This document shows, piece after piece, positions 33,801 to 45,800 of a DNA stretch of 64,000 nt (position 1 is the stretch's first letter; each line of letters opens with the position of its first letter). Source of the stretch: Argyresthia goedartella (lineage: Eukaryota > Arthropoda > Insecta > Lepidoptera > Argyresthiidae); the NCBI GenBank assembly GCA_949825045.1, contig OX463820.1, positions 5,096,501 through 5,160,500 of the forward strand. Direction: 5' to 3'. The translations under genes were made by a program, and so were the position numbers. The notes under the pieces are model-generated. The model ran no database searches, was not told the origin of the DNA, and saw only the letters and a program-made list of their open reading frames with translations.

Positions 33801-36800
33801 GGACCTGATGATGGGATCATGGAAAAATCGAGAGAACTCTTCAAATGATATAAGCACATCTAATAGCGATTTGGGTATTTTTATAGTATCTCCTGCATGA
33901 CTTGGTGATGTGGAACTGAAGATGAAGACTACTGAATGCCACCGGAACTGCTCAATTCTAGGTTTTTAATTTAATACGATTTCTTGAATGAATGCCAATT
34001 CTAATAGGGTTTAGTTGAATTCGGTTTTTCTAGTTTCATTTTTTGTTCTAATTATAATAAAGTAGGTTATAACAGTAACATAGTTTTGGGTAAGGCGAGA
34101 GAAAGTCAGTGGGCAGACCACCGGCGCGATGGTTCAACGATATCATCAGATCGGCGGGATCTCACTGAATGCGTTGGCATGGGGCCGTGACTCGCGGCTC
34201 GCGGCGTAGAGCAGAGGCGGTGAGGCGGTGCCATCACCCAGCACCATTGCCATGCACACCAGCACCACGGGGCGCGATGACGACGGGAATTAGTCACGTG
34301 ACTGTTGACCACCACACATTTATGTACTTATCACGCAGCAGCAGACCATCGTGGAAACATAGTCTAATCTAACCAATAACACGTGTCCCTCGTTATGCTA
34401 TTAAACATAAACATTTATACAGACTCACACGTTGATTTTGGCCCCACACTAGGATACCCTGTGTCGTGGGAACCAGAATCAGCGATGTTGTAATTATATT
34501 AACATTTCGTAATTTCTTTAATGTCCGCACAAAACAGACATAGATTAACATAAGAAACTAAACTCAAACTCAAATAATTGATGGCAAGTAGGCAAATGCA
34601 CTTTTACAATTAAACAAGTCTCATATACATGGAGATAAATTAAAAATAAATCAATATGATCAACTAAACTAATAAGCAATTGAGTTTGGTTTGAGTTTGA
34701 AAAAGGAAATTTCCCTTGCAAGTCGAGAAGGAAACTACATTTACTCTACCAGTGACTCGGAAATACGCCCGCCAGAGACGATAGCATTAAGAAACTCTAC
34801 AGGGTTGTCTTTGTTTTAAGTTTTCATCATTTTTTTATTCCACAATGTGCAATTTAAAAATAATCTAATCTAATGACAATATTATAACATCGTATCTTTA
34901 TAAGCCAATGAGCTGTCTCAAAATAACAATTTTACAAAAGGAATAAATAACAACAAACAAAAGCTGTGACGAAAATAACTTATGACTTTATAAGATACCA
35001 GACTGGACCAGTAAGCTCAAGCAGCACCCGTTCCCGAGTATGACTTGTGCACCTCGCCATATTTGAGGATGGGGAGCAACCAGCGTGGGCAGCGCACTCT
35101 GTCGCCAAGCCTGCGCGGCCAACCCATCTCTCTGGCGAGGCTTGCTGCGTCCTACTTATCTAAAGCGGTCTAAAATGTTGGTTGGCTACAAAAGCTAGAA
35201 GACAGTAAAAAATAGGTCCAAAAACATCATGGAACGTTGAATCTATTACTGAACACCTGTTTGACAAAGGGAAATTCAATCAGCACCATCTAGCATCGAG
35301 AGGCAGAACTAATTTTACACACAGTAATAAAAAATCAGAACGTTGCAAAAATGGTAGCGATGTTACCTTTAGTAAACGTTGGCGACGGAGAATCAAGTCT
35401 CTTGGAGTAACCTTTTGTAAACGTTGGCGCAAGAATGGCTACACGGAGCCTAAATAGAAAAAACATATACGACGGCGAGCTTATCCCCAACAAGAGATTT
35501 ATCCAGCTAACCATGATGGGTAGAAGAGGCGTTGGTTGAGCGGGGGATGACCTGGGCGTACAATAAAACTACATACTACATTGTTGTATGCATCAGGATG
35601 GGCGTCACACGCCACTGGCGGGAAGCTGAGGTTCAGAGATTATAGTTTAGAGTACAGCAGACTCACTGAGTACAGCCGAAGCCAGCACCTCGGGCACCTC
35701 GCACCAGAGCGTGCGCTGCGGGCCGCGCGGCGCCACCAGCGCCATGGCGGAGGGGCGCGGCAGCGGGGCGCAGGCGCTGTCAGCGGAGCCCACGCCGCCG
35801 CCGGAGTAGGACGCCGAGTCCGAGTCAGACGAGGCGGACTGCCGGCATACGGACTGGGGGAGGACGTTGAAGGGTTACATGCGAACATTGTTACCTATTA
35901 AACACAGAGGTTCTATTTGTATAAATATAACATTGTTACTAGATATTTTGTTCAACACAACTGCCGCTTACATACTTTTATTTTGGCCTAGCCTAGAGCG
36001 AGAGCCCTAGTAATAAAGTAATAATAATAATAATAATAATAATTCTTTATTGCACAGAAAACACAATGGAAAAAATACAACGAACACTATGCAAAGGTGA
36101 GCTTATTTCTAAAAAGAAATTTCTTACAGCTAACCTGTGTTAAAATTTTATGTGTATTTGACAAGGAAGCCCAATAAATTGGTTAAACGTCGGCATTTAA
36201 TTAACGATCTAGAGAGTTAGTTAAGTATCTGATTTAACCAACTAACTGCGACAGAGACACAATTACGCCAATTGCGTGATAGGGGACGGGCTCATCGCCG
36301 CAGCTATGGGGATTAGGTTTCTTCATGACGTCTCATGTCATGAGCATGTTTCTCAAACTCACTTTCAGATTTGGACGTATGGGCCAGGCTGCACGAAAAA
36401 CTTGCCATGCAACCTGACTCTTTGTTCATATCAATAATTACTTTGTGCATATAATTATCAACATAATGCTTACAATCGCATGTCGACTTCTATTTAAAAA
36501 CGCGTATATCCTACTGCAATAGGTACCATATTACACAAGGCCATGCAAATTAGCAAAATATGAGAATAATAACACACAACTGTACATTGGAGTTAATTAA
36601 CACATGCGAACTTCTAATTTTAGAAGCATTTAAGAGTTTTAAATAGGTATTATTGCAACTTGTAAAAAATGAAAATGTATCCTATATTTTGCAGAAGCCA
36701 CAGAGTGTCATTTTTAAGAGTAAACATCTAAATATTGACTTGTTACTGCCTGTGGTAAAATTCAAGGTGTCTATTTGTTTAACTATGTCCGTAGAAAATC

Positions 36801-39800
36801 GAACGATCATTATTTATTTTAAGGTCAGAAGACTCGATTTCTCCGCCTAGCTAGACTGTCGTTTGACGTTCTTGAATCTTGACCATACATTACGGTTCAC
36901 TGACCAAATTCAATGGAGAAAAAAGTGCGAAGAGTCGCGACGACCAACCGTCTGATATAATAGCGGAACCCAAATATATACATACATTGTTAAAGGTATA
37001 GCACCTGGACTCTAGCTAGATAAGTTTAGTCGCATTACAACCCGTACTCTTCAGTCACGGGCCGTGAAGATTGAGTCTGGGAGTGTAAGTGACACTTACC
37101 TCCACTTTAGTAGAACTGGTGCAGCGGCTTGTAAGTCTTCACCTGACTGTGGGGGTGTAAGTGACGCTCACGTGTGAGTGTGACTAGATAGATAGATAAT
37201 CCTGCTACTCACGCTCATCTCCGCTTTAGCCGCGTTATAGAACTGGTGTAGCGGCTAATGAGTAAGGAGAATGTATGTGTAAGTGGAAGTGACGATAACC
37301 TCCACTGTAGCCACGTTATAGAACTGGTACAGCGGCTCGTGAGGTAAGACTGAGTGTGGGAGTGTCTGTGACACTCACGTGTGAGTGTAAGTGACGCTCG
37401 CTCACCTCCACTTTAGCCGCGTTATAAAACTGGTACAGCGGCTCGTGAGTGAAGAGAGAGTGTGGGAGTGGCGACGCAGGGTGTGAGCCAGATGAAGCTC
37501 CACTGGACGAAGAGATATTGCCCGCTTGGTACAGCCCTGCTTCCGCGTACCTGTACCAAAATTAAAAGTTATTTATGGGAAATATTAAACTGCACATCAA
37601 AAATACTGCTTTGCGCAGCAAATATCCCTTATATTTGCTGCGGTAGCTTAGGTGAAGGGTAAAGGGGGTGAGCTAAGCGAGCCCCCTTTATCCTTCGTGT
37701 TAGGTTCAACATGTAAGAACAACAATAAATACTTAAAACATAAACTTAAGTACTCATTAAATATTTACATTAAACATAAAAGTGTTTTTATTGATCCTTT
37801 TTTGCTGAGCAAATCAGTATTTTTGATGTGCGATTAAATACTAGCCTTTATTTACATTTACAATGACTGTTTTCTTATTAAAATGTCAATTCATGATTCA
37901 ATTCAAGGCATGATGACGTCTTTCATACCGCATGTACTAATTAATCATCAAGATTTTACGCCGTACATCACTACATTGATAAGCAATTTTTAGATCTACG
38001 CTGTGTAGATAGTCCTTGTGAAGTTATACGTAGGTAGCTATGTGTAGATATTACAGTATTATGAGAAACTTGATTGACTTTAATTGCTTAACAATGTGAC
38101 ACGCGTAATACTGTGAATAACTAGGTAGCTAGTTAGTTAGTTAAACATGGCGAAGAGTGTCTAGTGAAAACATTAATAAGCACCTAAGTTTTCAAATCAT
38201 CACAACACTTCATGCGAAGTTTCTAATCCGTTCGTGCAAGAAGCAGTTTCATTAGGTGAAATTTTCTGTCTAGTGGACTAACATCCAGTTAGGTTTTACA
38301 ACGTATGAATTTAGAGTTTAAAATTTTGGGTCAGAGTGTCGATAAGGGGGCGGAAGCCCCTTCCTTGGCGCCCCCTTATCTACACTCCAACCAAATTTTG
38401 TTCGAAACATACGCAAAAATAAATAAAGATAAATCGATAGGTATTATTGAAGATTGCGCGAAATTAATAGGTACTCACGACTACAAAACAGCCTGCCAAC
38501 TGTTAGATTTATAACTAAGTATGACTAACACGATATCAACTCACTATAACCACAAATAAGCAAATTTAACATCTAAAGTAACATCTCGTCTATATCTTTC
38601 ATCACAGCCTGATATTGTAGCACCGTTAAATTCAAACGTTGAAAGTCGACTAGATAAATCCAACTGAGCAGGAAAAAAAACTAAAATGAGTCAGTCACGA
38701 TCGGTCCAGCATTCAACGAAGTGGAAAACCGTCCTTATTTCCTTACAGGTAAGGCGCAGGAGTTACAAATAAATGTAGGTAGAAACCTTTACGTCACCCA
38801 CTGAGTAATATAATGTTGGGATGAGGCTCAATGCAACAAACAATAGATACAGTGACACAAATGATGCACAAACTACCACCAGCACACAGAAAGAGCTATT
38901 TTAAACATTAGTGGTTAGTAAATGGAGATAAATATAAAGTATATATTTTTGCTGATAACGGTCCAATCAAGTAAAGTTGTAAATGCAGTATACAAATAAA
39001 TACTGAAGTTACTGAACACAATTCAGGTGTAATAAAATAAGTCAGTGCGTTTCCACTTTTGTCGGAAATGATTAAGGTCATCCAGCTCTATGGGTACCTA
39101 CCTATTACGTAGGTCAATGAAGAGTTAAAGGTCATAGAGAATAGAATGATTCAGCTTACTTGCAGTGAAGGTCACCACAAGGAAGATGTTATAGTATCTA
39201 TCAGATTCAAAAATACAATGACTATTGATAGCACTTAACTTGTTAAAAATCACTGAGATTTCTCCTATAGTATATTTAATGAGTTTTTGAACGAATGATT
39301 CGATATCAGTCGTGAATCGTTTGTAGTTGTTGTTTTAACTTGTCGGACCTAGCCAAGTTTCAAGCGCACGGAATATTTTTGGCACATCATTTCAAACAAC
39401 TTTTTTGCGTACTACTTTACACGGTCATAAAAACATGTAGAGCATAATAATAAAACACGACCAAACAAATTAGATTTTATCTCCGAAGCAACAGGTGGTT
39501 GGAAAATCATGAGTTTGTTTTGACAAAAAAAATGTGTACAGTGCGAATAGACTACAATTTTGCTTGGCCGATGATACTTTAGCTTGTCCAATTCCTACGT
39601 AGCACTCCCATGGTCTGCGGGCGACGACGGAGGACGATAGATGCGGGGGAGGAAAGAAGAGCGCGGGCGGTTCCTACTATGCACTCCGCCGCCCGCGCCC
39701 TTCTTTCCCGCCCTCGCAGCCCCCGCATCTTTCGTCCCCCGTCGCCCGCAGACCATGGGAGTGTTACGTACGAATCTGACAAGCTATACTAGTTTAGTTT

Positions 39801-42800
39801 ATGCCGAAACAGATTCAGTGTTCAAAAATACTGATTTTACTGACCAGAAATCTAAAAAACTGACTTTTACTGAACATCTGAACACTGACTTTTACTGACC
39901 ATCTGAACTAACTTAAAATAATAGTTTCATGTGGAATTAAAAAAATATATATTATTGGCCTCCACCACCAGCAAACCATCACCACCTTTTTATTATTAAA
40001 AAGTTTACAAATAGTTAACAGTTTTTAATATTTGTTAATAAGCAAATGACACACATCCAATCATGCAAATAATATTAAAAGTTAGAAACATTAGATATTA
40101 AGATTTCTTGAAGAATTTAGTAATCAAAGCATTTTTCTTTTTATCTATATTTTTTTGTACGTTTTTTTCTTCTTTAATTTTCTCCTCGTAGTCTTTTCTT
40201 TCTTTAACAGCGGCATCTAGTAATGTCTTGTCAAACCATCACTGGGCCCGGCTAAGAAAATTAGAAATGACTAGAAATTTGTTTTTTGTTGACACAATCT
40301 AAATGTATATTTTAAATGCTAATTTTAGTACGGGAAGACAGGGTTTTCTCTATGACCACCAACTCCAATCATCTCCTCTTTGGTCTCCTGGTGAAAGTAA
40401 GGAAGTTTGGTCGCGGTTGTGGGTGGCGAAAATGTGAAAAAGTGTTGCAACTGATGAAATTAATGGACTTGAAAGGTGGAACCCGAGCAACGCCGGGTTT
40501 GGCTGCTAGCAGATATACTATAAGATATATATTTCTTAAGCAAAATCTAGAATGAAGAAGGTAGGCGTAAATAGGAACGACACAGACAGGCAAAATTGTG
40601 TCAGTAAAATAATTAATAAGGTTCCAAAAAAATATATGGAGCAATATATGTGTTGATCTCAAAAAACTGACTTTTACTGAAAACCATGCTAAAAAAAATT
40701 ACTTTTACTGATTTTACTGACTAGTTTCGACCCCTGCTATACTAGCCGTTGCCGGCGGCTTCACCCGCGTGGAGTTGTGTAGAACTGGCAAGTCATACGC
40801 AAAAACCAACGTTTCTTCTTCTTTAAATTTTAATTTATTGTTTGTACCCACCCTTGATATGGCCCTGTCGTAAATACTTCCCCTCCCCATTTTACTACCT
40901 CCTACCTGTGTGCCACATCCTCAAGGGTCAAGAAGTATTTGAGTTTCGTACAAACTATTATCCCTCCTTTCCCCCTTGAGGGGGCAAATTTGGGTAAAAT
41001 TTTTACTGAACTGAAGGCTCTCTGAACTTCAGATACATAGGTCAATTGTATATTTTTCACCCCCCCAATAGCGGGGGGTAATTTGAAGAAAAAAACTCTT
41101 GTTAACTGACGTCTCGCACCTATAAACTATCCACCTGCAAAATTTCAGCTTCATAAATAAGTCAAGTAGTTTTAGATTTTCTTAAAAACTGTAAACCCCC
41201 ATTTCTCCTCCTTAGGGGATAAATTTCGCCAAATCCCTTATTGGTACCATACGCTACATAAGGGCCCCTGTACAAAGTTTCATAACTGTAGGTCCATCAG
41301 TTTAGGCTGTGCGTTGTCTGCCAGTCAGTCAAATACCGTTTTATTACGTAGATAATACATCGATCTGTCACTCAAATATATTTCATCCATCACTATGCAC
41401 TTGGCTTAGGCCCGGGCCGTAAAATGACCTCCTATGAATAGGAGAGAAAAAGAAATAATAATAATAATAATAATACCTTGGACACCATTTACACACATGA
41501 TCTTAGCCCCAAACTAGGATTCCCTGTATCTTGGGTACTAGACAACGATACACGTACGATAGATAAATATTATACTTAGATAGATAAACAACCATGACTA
41601 GGGTACAAACATCAGTTCTCATCAAACAAATATTTGCCCCCACCGGGACTCGAACCCTGGACCCTTGGTTTCGTAGGCAGCGTCACTGCCGACTCGGCCA
41701 TTCGGTTCGTCGAAATCGTCGAAAAAATGGCTTTCCGATAGAGCAGAACAAAAAAGTTTAAGCCGGTTTGGTGCTTTCCATTGGTGGACTATGGCTCAAT
41801 GTTACTCGTATCCGGCCGGGTAGAGATCCGTGCCCCGCGACCCGCGATGGGGGCATTCATGGACTCAATTTATTAATTATTATTTATTTAAGCTTGGCAC
41901 CTACGAAATTGTCTACAGAGCTACCAACGGTATTGAGAATATGGCCGAGGTGTATTTATGCATGGCTGGAATGCCGCAGGGTGTTGATCTAGAAGGCACG
42001 ACGAGGTCTTAGAGCAAGAGGTTAGCCGCAAGGGGTGTGTAGAGGGCAGGTGGGGGCGAGTGTCGTTCTAGTCTAGTGCATACCACGAGGTGCTGCTGGG
42101 CGTGTGTGGCGAGTGCGGCGCCAGGTCGCCCGCGGCTCCACACTCGGCGTACCATGACGTGCGCGTGCGCGGCGCCTTGTCCTTGCGCCCCAGAGACGGC
42201 AGCAGACGCTTCAACTCTGCGGGGGGAGGGGACTTTTTAGATAATGGTTAAAATTGTAACAAATACAATACGTAATCAGTCATACAGAAACAGGGACAAT
42301 CTACTAATGATCCTTTGACAACATATCTTCATGAAAAATAGGTTGGTAAATAATCGGAACCGTATTTTCAGGGTTCCTTACCCGAAGGGTGCCAAACGGG
42401 ACCCTATCCTAAGCGTCCGTCCGTCCGTCTGTCACCAGGCTGTATCTCATGAACCGTGATTAGATTAGATAGTTGAAATTTTCAAAAAATATGTATTTCT
42501 GTTGCCGCTATAACAACAAATACCAAAAAAACAGAATAAAATTATTATTTAGGGGGCTCCCATACAACAAACTTTATTTTTCTCTCGTATTTGCTCGATA
42601 TTGATATCGGCAACAGGCGCTTGAATTATTCACCAAATATTTAGTTATATATTCACTTTAAAAATAAATAAATAAATAAATAAAAATAAAACAAATATTT
42701 AAGGGGGCTCCCATACAACAAACGTGATTATTTTGCCATTTTAATAGAACCCTTCGTGCGCGAGTCCGACTCGCACTTGGCCGTTTTTTTATCTTTCTTT

Positions 42801-45800
42801 GTAACTTGTTAGCAGCTGAGACCTTTGAGAAGCAATTTTATATTCATTAATGGCTCCATAAATTATACGCAGTGTCTGTGCTTCGGTGGTTTGTCACAGC
42901 TTATATTGTGCCTTGTGTTTAAATCTACTCGGTAATCTAAGTACTTTGCAAAGCCTAGTTCATAGTTTTACACACAGACCAAAAGCAGTATCATAAGTGG
43001 CAGTAGAAGACTGATAGCTTAAAGGGTTTCGTACCCGAAGCGTGGCAAACGAGACCCTATCACTGTACTCTATTTGCCGAACCAAGTTAATGGGAAAGAA
43101 ATGCACTGGCGTCTGATTGGTGGAGTCACGGTCTTACCGTCTTCACAGTGCGTTACATTGTTTTAGTTTGTTCGTGCGATTCTCGTACTGTTCAGATCAG
43201 ACGTGCTTTACTATCTTGTGTAAGTAAGTAAGTGCAATTGATAACTTTTTCCTGTTTCGTTTATTTTTTCGTTTGATCCGGATTATTTGGACTTTACTTT
43301 CAATCTGGACAATTTAAGGTTATCTTGGTCTAAGGATGTTTTAAATTTAAAAGATCTGTCTTTTTCCTGAGAATTGTTTTATTTTTTACATACAAATTTT
43401 CGAGTGTTAATTAAAACACAAAAAAATATACATCGTAACCTTTTAATTAAAATATATTGGACCACTGAAGTAAGGTCACCTAGTAAGTGTAAATTACGTT
43501 TAATTATATTGTTTGTAGTTGGGAATCTGCCTAATGTAGCGTGATTATATGTATTTATGTATTAAGGTATCTGCCTATATGTAGCGTGATTATATGTATT
43601 TATGTATTAAGGTATCTGCCTATATGTAGCGTGATTATATGTATTTATGTATTAAGGTATCTGCCTATATGTAGCGTGATTATATGTAGGTGTGTATTAG
43701 GTATGTATGTATTATATGAGATTAGGAATACGTTGCTCAATAAAGGTTAGTATGAAATCGGGCATTTTTTATTTCAGGAATACAACTCATAACTGTCTAG
43801 TTACTCAAAACAGAAAATTGTTTAGTTGCGATATATGAGTGTAAAACGTAGGCACATCATGAAAAAGCCTTTACTTCTAACCAGTTTGGTTGACACCCAC
43901 TAGCGAGTTTTGTATGAAATTGTGTAACAGAGACAACGCTCTATTTACTTGTTTCGGCAAATAGAGATAAGCCTCCGCTGTCCGTCACCGTATCTCATGA
44001 AACCTGCTAGGTAGGGAGTTGAAGTTTTGACAGAATGTATATTTCTGTTGCCGCTAAACTAATTGTGAACTACACGAGACTTTATAAATTAAAGGGGGTT
44101 CCCATACAAGCGACGTGTTCCAAATATCCCTGCCCCTGCAGATTATCGAACCGCAATTTGTAGGAACTGATATCAAAACCAAGTTCGGGCATATTTCTTT
44201 TCTTTTTGTTTTAATATTTTTTAGTACTTAAGTTTACTTTTAAGTCTTGTGCGAGTCGGACGCGCCCTTAACAGTTTTTTATTATTGCGTGTGCTATTAA
44301 AGAAATGAATTGAGCGAAACAAACGCAATGATGCTTTCTCACTTGCACACTACTGCTGTCTGTACTGTACAATGATGCTTTCTCACTTGCACACTACTGC
44401 TGTCTGTACTGTACAAGTGTACAATTGAGACCGCATGATTTATGTTGCTTTAATTCTTTCGTTTCTTTGATGGCACAGTTAGTAGGCAGTTAGTAAATAA
44501 GAGTGGGTGGGTGACCTAGCTAAATGAGAATGTTGCAACTTCTATTAAAAATTCTATCAGACGTAGAATAGAAACATTTAACTTTAACCTTTTGAGCGCC
44601 ATACATCAAGCACAAAATGTGGCACTCACACGCCAAACATGTTTGCTATGCTATGCACAACAACATAGCATAGCAAACATGCAACAACTTAATTCAGACG
44701 AGATAAGTTCTCTTTTAATATAAAAAAATGTGTAGGCTATAGCCGACGACGACGTGGCGCTAGTGGCACGACTTTCAGTTGTCGACTGCCGATTGGGGCG
44801 GCCAAAAGGTTAACAACATATTTAATACCATAGATATGTCGGCAATCAACTTTTGGTGTGTACAAGCTTATTAATTGATATTAGACTTAGCTAGCACGAT
44901 CATGTGTTAGAGATTGAAGAATGTAAGATGTAAGTGATCGATCATTATTATACAAAGTTCATGCTAGCTGCTTGGTGATGTGTAAACTATAAGTCATTGA
45001 AGTTATGTTGTACTTGTAGGTTGTAAATATAATAATCGTAAACAGAACCAGAAAAACAACTAATAAATTAAGTGTATAGGAGTTGTAGGTAATATTACCA
45101 TGTTGTTTTTATTAACATCACTTATAACTACAAAAGCACGTAAATCTTAAACAATTTCTACGTACTCATGCTATTCCAAACACTGCACTCACTATACCGG
45201 CCCATCACAAAAAAAACATAACCACAGACACAAAACAATTGTACCGAAGAAGACGGATTAAAAAAACAACAATGGGCGATAACTTATTATACGAGAAAAA
45301 ACGCAATGATAGGTGCGCAGTGCCAGGCACACAAGTCATAACTGTGGTGCGGAACTCCTTCTCCTAACCGCACTGCCTACTGCCCACACATTCATGGAAT
45401 AAATGCATAGAATTCGCGACCTTATCGCCGTGATATCACGTAGCTTTTATACGCGATTTTCCCATAAACAGCTGTCGAGGTAATCAATACATAATTGCCA
45501 CTAGGCTGGTGCAGTCAGGCAATGGAGCAATTTAATTGTTATTGGAATTCAATGGTGTCTTGTCCTTGGTTAAGTCTCGCTGGTTGTAATTATCCCGCGA
45601 TTATGTCAAGTGATGTCAATATGATACCGGTTATCTTTTGATCAGAATACGTACTCAGGGAATATATTGGTCAATTAAACAAAGCGATTGACTAATGCTG
45701 ACGCGCGCGTGGATATGAGAGATCAATCACATTGCCAGAGTACACCGTAAGTCGTGCAGGCCTTGGCTAATGGTCTCTAGATACACGCGTGTTGGACAAA

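Larger units (their letters stand above)
43024..44285 (+). repeat. dispersed repeat family A, copy 2, split by a DNA transposon
   Basis: The head TTTCGTACCCGAAGCGTGGC ends at 43067, and the body resumes at about 43968 with CTGTCCGTCACCGTATCTCA, ending GCGAGTCGGACGCGCCC. Confidence 0.65.

Noticed and set aside
41768..42012. Plus-strand frame with YEIVYRATNGIENMAEVYLC
   Set aside because: Short, overlaps degenerate repeat sequence, no family recognised and no splice context, so not reported as a gene.
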